Assembly: GCA_017380575.1 (NCBI GenBank)
Contig: JAFODS010000067.1
Span: 36,573-100,572, forward strand
Direction: 5' to 3'
DNA from: Clostridia bacterium
GTDB taxonomy: Bacteria; Bacillota; Clostridia; Oscillospirales; Acutalibacteraceae
Length of the DNA stretch: 64,000 nt
In this document: positions 27,236 to 37,382 of the stretch, piece by piece
Position numbering within the stretch: the first letter of the stretch is position 1
How the letters are laid out: every line of letters starts with the position of its first letter
Notes under the pieces: generated by a model
Told to the model about the DNA's origin: nothing
The model's database searches: none
What the model saw: only the letters and a program-made list of their open reading frames with translations
Program-made: the position numbers and the translations under genes

Positions 27236-28531
27236 TCATTTAATTTTAACTGTTGCATAATATGTACCGGATACCCAACTGTTTTCTGAAGACATAACAG
27301 TAAATCTTATCGGCACACGCTGTTCTGTACTGTTAACTTCAATATCCGTAAGATTAATCACACCGTGAATATCCTCAGGTTTTATATCCTGAATTTCAGC
27401 AGAACCTGCACACACATTAACAATTCCCGAGCCTTCAAACTGAATATCGTATATTGAATCAGCATCCGCACCTTCAACAACAATGTTGTCCTTCAAAACA
27501 TTTACTTTGGCAGTAGCGATACCTTCAGGCAGTTGTAAAGTAACGTCGATTTTTTTGGTATTATCAAGAATTTTTACATTCTTAATATCCGAAGAATCAA
27601 AAGAAAAGACGTGTTTCACCGGAGTTATCATTGAAAAATCGATTTCTCCGATAACAAGTTCAGAAATTTCCTCTGTTCCCTCCTGAAGAACAGCAGCATA
27701 AACCGTTTCAGGACTTGAATCAAACTTAAGCGGCGTATCCAGATACGCTTTCGGTGCATGTGTGAACGAAACAGTTACCGGTAATTTCTGTAACTTGTAA
27801 ATCGGAATAGTAGCTGTCAATTTAACGTTTTCAGCCTTTTCTCCGTTAACGCTAAGATACTTGACTTCATCGACCGTACCGGTTTCAAAAACAATTGCTC
27901 CTTCAACAGCCTTGCTCATCGTTAAAGGTTCCGCAAGATTGATTTCAAGAAAAGCTTCCTGAATTTTATCAATTTCGGTTTTAGGACCTGTTACACTTAT
28001 GGTCTTTTCAACACTTACTTCTTCTTCATAGAAAACAAAACCTTCAGCAGCCACATTACCGGAATCAGATGTTATCTTTGGTGTTAAACTGATTTCCTTT
28101 GTGACCTCTCTGTCAAAAAACACATTGACATAATCCGAAGATAAATCAACTATTTCATACTCAACATTCGATTTGACCGGGGTTGCTTTAATAGCAAGAG
28201 CCTTCTCACCTGCAGAATCAACATAAGCAGTTTCAGCTTCTACTATAAAATCCTCAGCTGTTACTTTTTTTCCGCCGACATCGTATCTCTTGCCCTCAAC
28301 AGTAATATTTACAGTAAGGTTCTCACCTCCAAAAGGTTTAAGACCAAGCCTTTCAGGAGGTGTATCGGTCATATCAATAACTATCGGAACATCTTCAATC
28401 ACGCTCTGAACAATTGGTGTATACTCAATTGCAACAACAACCCAGAAAATAAAAGCAAGAACTATTGAGAAAACTACAAGAAATTTTGTGTTCGAAAAAA
28501 GACCGCGTAAATTTAATAAATGTTTACTCAT
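27236..28531 (-). CDS. cdaR: CdaR/YbbR family regulator of diadenylate cyclase
   Basis: Membrane-anchored regulator of the c-di-AMP synthase CdaA, 431 aa. One N-terminal membrane span (about 15-34) is followed by YbbR repeats (beta domains of about 85 residues) to the C-terminus; repeat edges such as VTGPKTEIDKI are visible. It overlaps cdaA by 4 bases. In relatives cdaA-cdaR is followed by glmM, which is missing here; the operon ends with a terminator. Confidence 0.93.
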   Translation of the reverse strand: MSKHLLNLRGLFSNTKFLVVFSIVLAFIFWVVVAIEYTPIVQSVIEDVPIVIDMTDTPPERLGLKPFGGENLTVNITVEGKRYDVGGKKVTAEDFIVEAETAYVDSAGEKALAIKATPVKSNVEYEIVDLSSDYVNVFFDREVTKEISLTPKITSDSGNVAAEGFVFYEEEVSVEKTISVTGPKTEIDKIQEAFLEINLAEPLTMSKAVEGAIVFETGTVDEVKYLSVNGEKAENVKLTATIPIYKLQKLPVTVSFTHAPKAYLDTPLKFDSSPETVYAAVLQEGTEEISELVIGEIDFSMITPVKHVFSFDSSDIKNVKILDNTKKIDVTLQLPEGIATAKVNVLKDNIVVEGADADSIYDIQFEGSGIVNVCAGSAEIQDIKPEDIHGVINLTDIEVNSTEQRVPIRFTVMSSENSWVSGTYYATVKIK

Positions 28532-29430
28532 TTCTTGTTTTCTCCTTTGATTTTCTTAATTATCTTGCTGATTTTTGAGCTGATAATTCCTTTTGCTGCG
28601 TTATCATGCTGCGGTAAAACATAACTGAACAGTTTTTCCATAAGTACACCGTCCGAAACCCCTCGATGCAAAGTGCCTGCATGAGCAACAGAAATTTTGC
28701 CGGTTTCCTCAGAAACAACAACAGCAACAGCATCACTTTTTTCCGTAATACCCAAAGCCGCTCTGTGCCTTGTACCAAGATGAGTTGCAAGCATATCCTT
28801 ATCTGTAAGCGGTAAAATACAACCTGCAGCATAAGCTCTTCCATCCCTGATAACAAGTCCGCCGTCATGCAACGGTGAATTCGGGAAGAAAATACTTTCA
28901 ATATGATCACGGTTAACCTTTGCATCTATAACCGTACCAGTCTTAATGACGTCACCGACCATGGTTTCTCTCTCAAAAACAATGAGTGCACCAATCTTTT
29001 TATCGCTCATTTCAGTACAAGCTTTACAAACTTCGAGCACTGCAGCCTTTTTTCGTTCATACATCGAGTCACCCTGCTGAGCACCAAAAAAATTAAAGAA
29101 TGCAAAGTTTCTTCTGCCCATTGTTTCAAGTGCATGCCTGATCTCGGGAGAAAACAAAATAATAAGTACAATAATGAAATCAGAAAGAATTGTCTTGAAC
29201 AAGAACGAGCTTGCATGCATATCCAGCAAATTGATCACAAAATATAATGCACCGACAACTAATAAACCTTTTACAATCTGAATTCCTCTTGTTTCCTTTA
29301 ACATTTTAATAGCACTGAAAATTACAAAAGCTACAAGTGCAATATCCACAAGGTCAGTAAGAGTGAAAACTGAGAATACCGACAAAAGTCTGTCCCAGAA
29401 TAATTTTATATTTTCAAACTTTTCAGCCAT
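28528..29430 (-). CDS. cdaA: Diadenylate cyclase CdaA
   Basis: Makes the second messenger c-di-AMP from two ATP, 300 aa. I start at the ATG at 29430, which leaves a proper gap after the GGGTGA ribosome site; the ATG 6 bases upstream touches it. Three membrane spans (about 20-100) precede the DAC domain. The RHR motif (GTRHRAALG) is intact. The other active-site motif reads HDGG instead of the usual DGA, a small change at a normally constant alanine. Potassium and wall homeostasis are the usual targets of c-di-AMP. Confidence 0.94.
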   Translation of the reverse strand: MAEKFENIKLFWDRLLSVFSVFTLTDLVDIALVAFVIFSAIKMLKETRGIQIVKGLLVVGALYFVINLLDMHASSFLFKTILSDFIIVLIILFSPEIRHALETMGRRNFAFFNFFGAQQGDSMYERKKAAVLEVCKACTEMSDKKIGALIVFERETMVGDVIKTGTVIDAKVNRDHIESIFFPNSPLHDGGLVIRDGRAYAAGCILPLTDKDMLATHLGTRHRAALGITEKSDAVAVVVSEETGKISVAHAGTLHRGVSDGVLMEKLFSYVLPQHDNAAKGIISSKISKIIKKIKGENKK

Positions 29431-29485
29431 AAGCATTCACCCAATCGTTATTATTCTTTCGTTTTATTGCTTTTAAGAGAATTAA

Positions 29486-29953
29486 TTAATCAATCAAACA
29501 CACGCAGTGTGCCGAAATACCTTCACAGCTACCCGTAAAGCCTAATTTTTCCTCAGTTGTAGCTTTGACATTGACACACGAAACATCTATATCAAGAGTT
29601 CTGGCAATATTCTCACGCATAGTGTCAATATACGGTCGCATTTTCGGTTTCTGAGCAATTATTGTAGCATCAATATTTATCGGCTTAAATCCTGATTTAT
29701 TGAGTCTCAACACAACCTGTCTTAATAAAACTAAACTGTCTGCATCTTTAAAAGCAGGATCTGTGTCCGGAAACATAGCGCCTATATCACCCATAGCTGC
29801 AGCTCCGAGCAATGAATCACTGATTGCATGAAGCAGCACATCAGCATCCGAATGTCCGAGCAATCCCAATTCATGAGGAATTTCTACTCCGCCGATTATA
29901 AGCTTACGACCCTCACAAAGTCTGTGTACATCGTATCCGTGTCCTATTCTCAT
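29486..29953 (-). CDS. ispF: 2-C-methyl-D-erythritol 2,4-cyclodiphosphate synthase
   Basis: Enzyme of the MEP isoprenoid pathway, 155 aa. Zinc ligands Asp8, His10 and His42 are present in GHGYDVHRL and the [18 protein letters not shown] region. Overlaps rnmV by 4 bases. Other MEP genes are not in the window. A 49-base gap separates it from cdaA and shows no clear signal. Confidence 0.96.
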   Translation of the reverse strand: MRIGHGYDVHRLCEGRKLIIGGVEIPHELGLLGHSDADVLLHAISDSLLGAAAMGDIGAMFPDTDPAFKDADSLVLLRQVVLRLNKSGFKPINIDATIIAQKPKMRPYIDTMRENIARTLDIDVSCVNVKATTEEKLGFTGSCEGISAHCVCLID

Positions 29954-30549
29954 AACTCAACCTCCCTGCTCTTTTCAACAGCAAATTTATACTCGTCATA
30001 TGTCATAAGAGTGTTAATAATTTCAACAAGCCCCTTTGTGCTTAACCTTTGCGGTAAATCAAGATATTTCAGAAGCTTCAGCCTGTTAATCTTACTATCA
30101 GCTGTACCGTTAAGACCGTCATCGTATAAATCAATGTTTGTCACAATTTTTCTGTCTTTATTTTCTGTATAAACACAACCTACGCCAACATTTTCCAACG
30201 CTTTCACGATAATTTCGGAAGAAACTCCCTCTACACCAAGCTTACCTTCTTTTGACGCAGACTCCTTACGCTTCTCTTTTCCGAAAATATCAGGAATATA
30301 TGCATTGGTTATATATTCATTCGGAACAATAGAAGTAATAAAATTTCTTATTACAAAGCCCGCTGAATCACTGTCCGTAAGAATAAGCAAACCTTTTTTC
30401 TCCGCAAGTTTCCTAAGTAGTCTTTGCTTTTCTTTGTTCTTGAAAATACCGAAACCGTCCGTTTCGATTATAACACCGTCAATTATTGAAGAAAGCTTGA
30501 TTCTGTCGTACTTACCTTCAACTACAATAATTTTATCAACTTTTATCAT
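29950..30549 (-). CDS. rnmV: Toprim-domain ribonuclease M5-like protein
   Basis: Toprim nuclease similar to RNase M5, which matures 5S rRNA, 199 aa. The toprim catalytic residues are visible: Glu11 in VVEGKYD and the DSD pair at Asp59/Asp61 in LTDSDSAGF. The C-terminal half is lysine-rich and would bind RNA. RNase M5 is usually next to rsmA; here it sits between holA and ispF, so the assignment relies on sequence alone. A related toprim primase-like protein is the alternative. Confidence 0.8.
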   Translation of the reverse strand: MIKVDKIIVVEGKYDRIKLSSIIDGVIIETDGFGIFKNKEKQRLLRKLAEKKGLLILTDSDSAGFVIRNFITSIVPNEYITNAYIPDIFGKEKRKESASKEGKLGVEGVSSEIIVKALENVGVGCVYTENKDRKIVTNIDLYDDGLNGTADSKINRLKLLKYLDLPQRLSTKGLVEIINTLMTYDEYKFAVEKSREVEL

Positions 30550-31592
30550 ATCTTTTCACCGTTAGACACCAGCAACAACCTTGTAATTGTCTGCTCAAGT
30601 ATAAGTCTTGAATTGACAGAAGTTGATTTTAACATATTATCAGCTTCAAAAAGCACCTCAAGAAAACTTCTCAACTGTTTTACAGAATACTTCGAAGCAC
30701 TTTTTGCAGCATTTGTAAGCCTGAATTCCTTGTTTTTATAATTAAAATCCTTAGCAGCATCTTCCGCACGCAAACCGCCTGAAAGATAAACCTTTGCTCT
30801 GTACATATCCATATACGGGGTAATAATTGCACCGAGTATACTTATTGGCTCTTCTTTCATTGAGATCAGTGTATCAAGAATAGACATAGCTGTGTCGCAA
30901 TTATTCGCAACAAGTGCCTTGGCAAGATCAAACGCACGTGCCTGCATACTTTTTACAATAACAGCATCAATATCCTCTTTGGTAATGACACCGCTTTTTT
31001 TGTATGCACAGATTTTTTCAAGCTCATTAAGAACTACGGTCATATCGTCTCCTACTGAGGAAATCAAATAATTCGCCTCAGAAAATCCGAAGGTACAACC
31101 TCTGTCCTTTGCACCTTTCTCAATAAGCTTTATAAGTTTCTGTAAAGTGAAATGAGAAAATTCAATAACACTTCCGTTTTTGGTAAAAGCGTCCGTAAGC
31201 TTTCTGCACTTAGTGCTTTTTAGATTAACATTAAGAGTAGGTAACGAAATAATTATAACAGTTGTTTCAGGAATGTCGCTGATAATAGCTTCAAGCTTCT
31301 GACTGTCTTCAGCATTAAGACTGTCAACCGGCAGATCTTTAATCAAAATGCAAGCATACTCACTCATCATAGGAAGTGCTTCAACCGCAACAGCAACATC
31401 ATCAAGATCAACATTTTTACCGTCATAAATATGTAAGTTGAAGTCTGCAAAAGCAGGATCAACAACCTTTTTTTCAAGAAGATTTGTATAATGCTTAACA
31501 AGATACTTTTCTTCACCGTAAATTAAATATAAATTAGCGAACTGAGATGCTTTGATCTGCATTTTAAGTTCGTCTTCTTTTAAAACAGGCAT
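30546..31592 (-). CDS. holA: DNA polymerase III delta subunit
   Basis: Clamp-loader delta subunit, 348 aa. It shows the family pattern: N-terminal LYLIYGEEKYLVKHYTNLL (about 18-36), central VIVISLPTLNVNLK-like strand, and a C-terminal helical collar with LLFLE-type helices. It lacks a functional P-loop, as expected for delta. Directly after comEC, a conserved pairing in Firmicutes. Confidence 0.94.
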   Translation of the reverse strand: MPVLKEDELKMQIKASQFANLYLIYGEEKYLVKHYTNLLEKKVVDPAFADFNLHIYDGKNVDLDDVAVAVEALPMMSEYACILIKDLPVDSLNAEDSQKLEAIISDIPETTVIIISLPTLNVNLKSTKCRKLTDAFTKNGSVIEFSHFTLQKLIKLIEKGAKDRGCTFGFSEANYLISSVGDDMTVVLNELEKICAYKKSGVITKEDIDAVIVKSMQARAFDLAKALVANNCDTAMSILDTLISMKEEPISILGAIITPYMDMYRAKVYLSGGLRAEDAAKDFNYKNKEFRLTNAAKSASKYSVKQLRSFLEVLFEADNMLKSTSVNSRLILEQTITRLLLVSNGEKI

Positions 31593-31594
31593 TC

Positions 31595-33817
31595 TCAGTC
31601 CTCCGATACAACAATTTTATGTGAATCATCACGAATATTAATTAAAACTGATTCACAATCATCCATAGGCAACACATTGCCTCCGCTTGAGGTAACATAC
31701 TCAACAACCGACTGTGCAGTTTTACCGTCACCACAGACAATTACATTTTTATATATTTGCGGTGAAATACAATACGGAATAAAACCTCTGCAGACTAGAA
31801 TATCCGCATCAAGATATTCCTCAGGTATCTCTGCTTTCTTATATGAATCAAACAAGAAGAGCACAGATATATCATTAAAATTACATAATGCAAGTGAATA
31901 ACTTTCACAAGTGATATACCTTACATTATCACCATCAAAGACCTCTATTGATGCACGAGGTTCAACAAAGAGCTTGTCATCATCAACAAAATTTTCAATT
32001 GATTGATTTGAATAAGGTGTAACTATACGGTTAAAAACACAGGATGATATAATCTGAAAATTCGCCGGATCATTCAAAGCATTTTTATCTGCTAACAGTA
32101 GCAAATCTGCTCGTTTTTGATTGTAATATTCCAAATTTTCTATAATACGATAACGTTTGGAATAGCTGTCAGCTTCACCCGTAAGGACAATTTTATCTCC
32201 ACCGTAATATGCAACAACAGATATTCCCTCACCAACATTCAGAATACGAATCTGGGTGAGGCCGTCATAATAAAAATATGAAACAAGCGAGAAAACCAGT
32301 ATATTGGCAGACATTGCAATACAGATGCATCTGAAAATGTTTTTTCCGGAGAAATTAGCGACTGCAAAAATCGGTATAGCTATAGCAACTAAAGCACCGA
32401 TTTTCCAGAACATATTCTCCGTGCTGATGAGTGTAATCGGAAAATCACATAAAACATCGACCGCTTTCAACAATATACCAGAGAGCAAACCTGCCACGGA
32501 AAACAGAACATCAGAAATCAACGGAATTCCGTTCATTAAAGACGCAAAACCTCCGACAACCATACATACCGTTGCAACATAACTAAGCAACAGGTTAGAC
32601 AGAACCGCAAGAACGGAAACCTGACCTATCATAAGTATTGTAAACGGTAAAACCGCAATACTTGCAGAAACACTGACTGCAATCGGTGCAAGTATACTTT
32701 TAAGAGTACTGCCAAACCAGCTTTCAGCAAACTGAGAAAATATATACTTTTCACATAACGGTACAAGTGTTACTATTCCGAATGTAGCTGAAAAAGAAAG
32801 TAAAAATCCGGTATCGACAGCTATATACGGGTTCAGCGTACACAACATAAAGGCTACTAAACCGAGCGAATTAACAGAATCAGCTTTACGGTAGAAAACA
32901 TTTCCTATAAGAAGCAGGATCATCATTATTCCTGATCTGCATACAGAAGGAGTAAGACCCGTAAGAATCATAAAGAAAACCGTAAACAAAATCGAAATAA
33001 TCGAATTTACTCTTCTCTTTACACCAAAACTTTTAAGTAAATCAAATAATCCAAGTACCCAGATAGAAAGATGTAAACCCGAAACTGCAAAAATCGGTGC
33101 TATTCCGGCTTCTCTGAAACTTTCGTTACGTTCATCAGAAAGGTCAGATTTGTCACCGAGAAGCATCGCTGTTACAGTAGCACCCTTTTCACCCGGAAGA
33201 TTATCCGATATGTTACCTACGATAAGATTTTTAAGCTTCAGAATACTCTTTGCGATTCTGTGAGAATCATCTTTCTCCACCCGAATTACAGTATCCTCGG
33301 AATTATACGAGTAAGCACCAAGGAAAACGCCTTTTGAATAGTAATAAAGTTTAACATCCCGACTATCGGATGATATTTCATAAATATTTACGTCCAACGA
33401 AATATCATCAAAAACTTCAACGTCAAGCTCATTAGGCAAAGACAATCTGATTTTTGAATTTACTGATTTCCCGTCAATTTCCTTAAGATCCAAAATATAA
33501 TAATAGCGGTAATTTGAATATGTAGGACTATCAGTTACCTCACCGCTTATGTTCACAGTTTTTCCTATAAACTGTTCTGCATATTTAACATCAGTTGAAG
33601 CGGCATAATACACAAGGCCTGAAAACAACACCGAACCTGCAATATACAACGGAACAAGACGTTCGCGGATACTTCTGAACAAAAGTGCAACGATTGACGC
33701 AAAAGCTCCTGTACATAAAAATATCGGTGCGAACTTTTCGCTGACAAAAATTATCAGAAACAACGTCAGCAGAACTGTAATTCCTATAGCTGCAAAAGGT
33801 CTGTACTTAAGATTCAT
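31595..33817 (-). CDS. comEC: ComEC/Rec2 DNA-uptake channel with degenerate beta-lactamase domain
   Basis: Membrane channel for DNA uptake, 740 aa. An N-terminal pair of spans and an OB-like domain (about 65-180) precede the competence domain with many membrane helices (about 200-505), including FAVSGLHLSIW and LTGLTPSVCRSGIMM. The C-terminal part (about 515-740) has the shape of the usual metallo-beta-lactamase domain, beginning IRILNVGEGISVVAYYGG, but the HxHxDH metal motif is absent; the matching segment reads LLLLADKNALNDP. A separate protein with an intact version of this domain is encoded 3.6 kb upstream (37383-38252). Cotranscribed with holA. Natural competence of the host is not shown by this gene alone. 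Confidence 0.9.
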   Translation of the reverse strand: MNLKYRPFAAIGITVLLTLFLIIFVSEKFAPIFLCTGAFASIVALLFRSIRERLVPLYIAGSVLFSGLVYYAASTDVKYAEQFIGKTVNISGEVTDSPTYSNYRYYYILDLKEIDGKSVNSKIRLSLPNELDVEVFDDISLDVNIYEISSDSRDVKLYYYSKGVFLGAYSYNSEDTVIRVEKDDSHRIAKSILKLKNLIVGNISDNLPGEKGATVTAMLLGDKSDLSDERNESFREAGIAPIFAVSGLHLSIWVLGLFDLLKSFGVKRRVNSIISILFTVFFMILTGLTPSVCRSGIMMILLLIGNVFYRKADSVNSLGLVAFMLCTLNPYIAVDTGFLLSFSATFGIVTLVPLCEKYIFSQFAESWFGSTLKSILAPIAVSVSASIAVLPFTILMIGQVSVLAVLSNLLLSYVATVCMVVGGFASLMNGIPLISDVLFSVAGLLSGILLKAVDVLCDFPITLISTENMFWKIGALVAIAIPIFAVANFSGKNIFRCICIAMSANILVFSLVSYFYYDGLTQIRILNVGEGISVVAYYGGDKIVLTGEADSYSKRYRIIENLEYYNQKRADLLLLADKNALNDPANFQIISSCVFNRIVTPYSNQSIENFVDDDKLFVEPRASIEVFDGDNVRYITCESYSLALCNFNDISVLFLFDSYKKAEIPEEYLDADILVCRGFIPYCISPQIYKNVIVCGDGKTAQSVVEYVTSSGGNVLPMDDCESVLINIRDDSHKIVVSED

Positions 33818-34353
33818 CTTTCAAAAAGCGGTAGTTTTTCAAGGAAGACAATGTCATCTCTGTCTGCAGCGTCACCTTCAGCAAGAACTGCAGCCTTGGC
33901 AACAACGTTGACGTCAAACTTTTCAACGAGCTTTTCAACAGCAGCAAGTGATTCGCCTGTTGAAATAACATCATCAACTATAATAACGCGCTTATTACGG
34001 ATTTTTTCACCCTCAGCACCATCAAGTATCAGAACCTGCTCCGAGTCAGTTGTGATTGACCTCACACTGACCGACACAGGATTCTGCATATAGAGTTTTG
34101 CTTTTTTACGCACAACAAAATACGGCTTACCGCTCTGTCGTGACATTTCATAAGCAAGAGGAATACTCTTCGCTTCAGGTGTGATTATATAATCAAACTC
34201 AGGGCATTTTTTTAACAATTCAGCAGAAGCAGCAACAGTAAGCTCAACATCTCCGAAAATAATAAATGCACCGATTGATAAATTTTCATTAATGGGACAA
34301 AGTGGAAGTTCTCGTTCAAGACCTGCAATGATCATTTTATAAACTTCTGACAT
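33814..34353 (-). CDS. Phosphoribosyltransferase (type I, APRT-like)
   Basis: Type I phosphoribosyltransferase, 179 aa. The PRPP-binding motif RVIIVDDVISTGES is at 122-135. The protein contains the short base-binding hood before the fold. The base cannot be fixed from sequence; it resembles adenine or xanthine phosphoribosyltransferases. Overlaps comEC by 4 bases. Confidence 0.82.
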   Translation of the reverse strand: MSEVYKMIIAGLERELPLCPINENLSIGAFIIFGDVELTVAASAELLKKCPEFDYIITPEAKSIPLAYEMSRQSGKPYFVVRKKAKLYMQNPVSVSVRSITTDSEQVLILDGAEGEKIRNKRVIIVDDVISTGESLAAVEKLVEKFDVNVVAKAAVLAEGDAADRDDIVFLEKLPLFER

Positions 34354-34368
34354 TTCGTTACCTCCCCA

Positions 34369-34707
34369 TCAGCCCGCAGGCCAGGTGAATTCTCTGCCAC
34401 CCATAAGGTGGAAATGAAGGTGCTTAACGGTCTGACCTGCACTGTCACCGCAGTTGTTTACAATTCTGTAACCGTCAGTTAAGCCTTCGTCCTCAGCAAT
34501 TTTTGCTGCCACTTCAAAAATGTGAGCAACAACCGCACTGTTTTCAGGAGTAATTTCAGCAGCAGATTTAATATGCTGCTTCGGAATTATAAGAATATGA
34601 ACCGGAGCCTGAGGCTCAATATCGCGGAACGCGAAAACAGTTTCATCTTCATAAACCTTTGCTGACGGAATATCACCGTTTATAATTTTACAAAACAAAC
34701 AATCCAT
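34369..34707 (-). CDS. HIT-family nucleotide-binding protein
   Basis: HIT (histidine triad) protein of the Hint branch, 112 aa. The defining triad HLHFH is at 96-100, and the N-terminal CLFCKIINGDIPS matches family members. Hint proteins hydrolyse AMP-lysine and related phosphoramidates. Located between alaS and the phosphoribosyltransferase. Confidence 0.94.
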   Translation of the reverse strand: MDCLFCKIINGDIPSAKVYEDETVFAFRDIEPQAPVHILIIPKQHIKSAAEITPENSAVVAHIFEVAAKIAEDEGLTDGYRIVNNCGDSAGQTVKHLHFHLMGGREFTWPAG

Positions 34708-34718
34708 AGCTATTCTCC

Positions 34719-37358
34719 TTATTTAATAAGTGAAGATACGATTTCTGTAACAGCAGAAATTGCATCGTTTACTTTGTCAACTTCCTTTGCACCTGCCATT
34801 GCAAAATCAGGCTTACCGCCACCGTTGCCGCCTGCTTTCTGAGCAACTGCACGAACTACATCGCCAGCTTTAACTCCTTTTGCAACAGCTTCTTTACCGC
34901 AAGATGCAGCAAAATTAAGAGAACCTTTCTCTTTGTTCACAGCAGCAAGCACACAAACAATATCGTCACCCATTGCTTTTGCTTTGTCTGAAAGCTGACG
35001 AAGTTCATCGGGTGTTACCTCGCCTGCAACTGCAGAAATAACACGAAGTCCACCGATTTCTTCAACATTGTCAAACAAACTGCCTGAACGAAGGTTTGTA
35101 AGTTCTGATGTAAGAGAACTGATTTCTCTGTCTTTATCTTTGAGTTCTGCAGCAACAGCAACAGCCTTCTTTTCAAGGTCAGCAGGGTTTGCAACCTTCA
35201 ACGCCTTTGCCGCACCGATAATTGCATTGTTGAGAGAATCGATATATTCGAGCACACCTTCGCCCGTTACACCTTCAATTCTTCTTACACCTGCAGCAAC
35301 AGAAGACTCAGAAACAATCTTAAACAAACCAAGGTTACCTGTATTTGAAACGTGTGTACCGCCACAGAGTTCAGTTGAGTAATCTCCTGCTTTAACAACA
35401 CGTACAACATCACCGTATTTCTCACCGAAGAGTGCCATAGCACCTGATTTTTTAGCTTCTTCAATCGGCATTTCCGTCATTGAAACAGGTGCTGCAGAAA
35501 GAATGATTTCATTAACCTTTTTCTCAACAGTTGCAATCTCTTCTGCTGTCATAGCAGAGAAATGTGAAAAGTCAAATCTGACAGCATTCTCATTTACAAG
35601 CTGACCTGCCTGTTCAACGTGAGAACCGAGAGTTTCTCTGAGTGCAGCCTGAAGAATATGAGCAGCAGTATGATTTCTTGCGATAGAGCCTCTTCTCTTA
35701 GCATCAACAACAGTCTTAACACCGTCACCGAGCTTGAGCTCAACACCTTCAACTACCTTACCGTAGTGAAGGAAGACACCGTCATTTGTTTTTGAAGTAT
35801 TCTCAACCTCAAACTTAAATGACTCGCCAAGAATATAACCTGTATCGCCTACCTGACCGCCGCTTTCAGCGTAGAATGCTGTTTCGTTTGTAACAACTGC
35901 TGCGTAAACGTCATTTTCGAGCGATTCAACGCGTTCACCGTCAAGAATAATTGCAATAACCTTACCCTCAGCTTCAGTTGCTTCATAGCCTTTAAATACA
36001 GTTGCATCAATACCCTTTGAAACAACACCGGTATCGTTCCAGCCTTCAGCACCTGCACCCTTATGAGCGTCACGTGAACGTTTTCTCTGCTCAAGAAGAA
36101 GCTCCTTGAACTTTTCTTCGTCAACTGTCATTCCCTTTTCTTCGAGAATTTCTCTTGTAAGATCAATCGGGAATCCAAAAGTATCCTGAAGTTTGAATGC
36201 ATCAGCAGCATCAAGCTCTTTACCTTCAGAATTTTCAATCATCTCATTGAGAACTTCAAGACCCGAGTCAATTGTTCTGTTAAAGCTTTCTTCTTCAGTT
36301 TTAAGAACATTTATAATAAAATCTTTCTTTTCAACAAGATTCGGGTATGCATTTTTATTTTCTTCAATTACAGTTTCACATACTTCAGCAAGGAAAGGAC
36401 GGTTAATGCCGAGCAATCTTCCGTGTCTTGCAGCTCTTCTGAGAAGACGGCGAAGAACATATCCACGTCCGCTGTTTGAAGGCATAACACCGTCACCGAT
36501 CATAAATGTTGTTGAACGGATATGGTCAGTAATAACACGAAGTGAAACGTCAGCCTTATCATCAGCGTGATATTCAACACCTGCAATCTTGATGATATGC
36601 TTCATAATATTCTGAACTGTATCAACTTCAAAGAGATTGTCTACGTCCTGAGCAATGCAAGCAAGTCTCTCAAGACCCATACCTGTATCAATATTAGGTC
36701 TTGCAAGCGGAGTATAGTTATTGTTACCGTCATTTTCAAACTGTGTGAAAACAAGGTTCCAGAACTCAATGTAACGGTCACACTCGCAACCTACCTTACA
36801 GTCAGGTGAACCGCAACCGTATTTTTCGCCTCTGTCGTAATAAATTTCAGAGCAAGGACCGCAAGGACCTGCACCGTGCTCCCAGAAGTTATCAGCCTTG
36901 CCGAATCTTACCATATGCGACTCATCAACACCGATTTCCTTTGTCCAGATATCGTATGCTTCATCATCTTCAAGGTAAACACTGATATAAAGTCTTTCGG
37001 GATCCATTTCCATAACCTTGGTACAGAATTCCCATCCCCATGCAATTGCCTCTCTCTTGAAATAATCACCGAAAGAGAAATTACCGAGCATTTCAAAATA
37101 TGTGCCGTGACGTGCAGTCTTACCTACATTTTCAATGTCAGGTGTACGGATACACTTCTGGCATGTTGTAACTCTGTTTGACGGGGGTGTGATTTCGCCC
37201 GTAAAGTATTTCTTCATCGGTGACATACCTGCATTAATAAGAAGAAGGCTCTTGTCACCCTGAGGAATAAGTGAAAAGCTCGGAAGTCTGAGATGCTCCT
37301 TGCTTTCGTAGAAAGAAAGAAATTTTTCTCTTAATTCATTAAGTCCTGTCCATTTCAT
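34719..37358 (-). CDS. alaS: Alanyl-tRNA synthetase
   Basis: Charges tRNA-Ala, 879 aa. The class II catalytic domain begins FLSFYESKEHLRLPSFSL. The editing domain has the zinc motif HTAAH (RNHTAAHILQ) and CGGTHV. The C-terminal part is the coiled-coil and C-Ala domain ending with GGNGGGKPDFAMAGA. No T-box or other leader is seen; the gap to the upstream gene is only 24 bases, so it depends on the ftsK operon promoter. Confidence 0.97.
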   Translation of the reverse strand: MKWTGLNELREKFLSFYESKEHLRLPSFSLIPQGDKSLLLINAGMSPMKKYFTGEITPPSNRVTTCQKCIRTPDIENVGKTARHGTYFEMLGNFSFGDYFKREAIAWGWEFCTKVMEMDPERLYISVYLEDDEAYDIWTKEIGVDESHMVRFGKADNFWEHGAGPCGPCSEIYYDRGEKYGCGSPDCKVGCECDRYIEFWNLVFTQFENDGNNNYTPLARPNIDTGMGLERLACIAQDVDNLFEVDTVQNIMKHIIKIAGVEYHADDKADVSLRVITDHIRSTTFMIGDGVMPSNSGRGYVLRRLLRRAARHGRLLGINRPFLAEVCETVIEENKNAYPNLVEKKDFIINVLKTEEESFNRTIDSGLEVLNEMIENSEGKELDAADAFKLQDTFGFPIDLTREILEEKGMTVDEEKFKELLLEQRKRSRDAHKGAGAEGWNDTGVVSKGIDATVFKGYEATEAEGKVIAIILDGERVESLENDVYAAVVTNETAFYAESGGQVGDTGYILGESFKFEVENTSKTNDGVFLHYGKVVEGVELKLGDGVKTVVDAKRRGSIARNHTAAHILQAALRETLGSHVEQAGQLVNENAVRFDFSHFSAMTAEEIATVEKKVNEIILSAAPVSMTEMPIEEAKKSGAMALFGEKYGDVVRVVKAGDYSTELCGGTHVSNTGNLGLFKIVSESSVAAGVRRIEGVTGEGVLEYIDSLNNAIIGAAKALKVANPADLEKKAVAVAAELKDKDREISSLTSELTNLRSGSLFDNVEEIGGLRVISAVAGEVTPDELRQLSDKAKAMGDDIVCVLAAVNKEKGSLNFAASCGKEAVAKGVKAGDVVRAVAQKAGGNGGGKPDFAMAGAKEVDKVNDAISAVTEIVSSLIK

Positions 37359-37382
37359 AATTTATCTGCTCCTAAAAATAAT

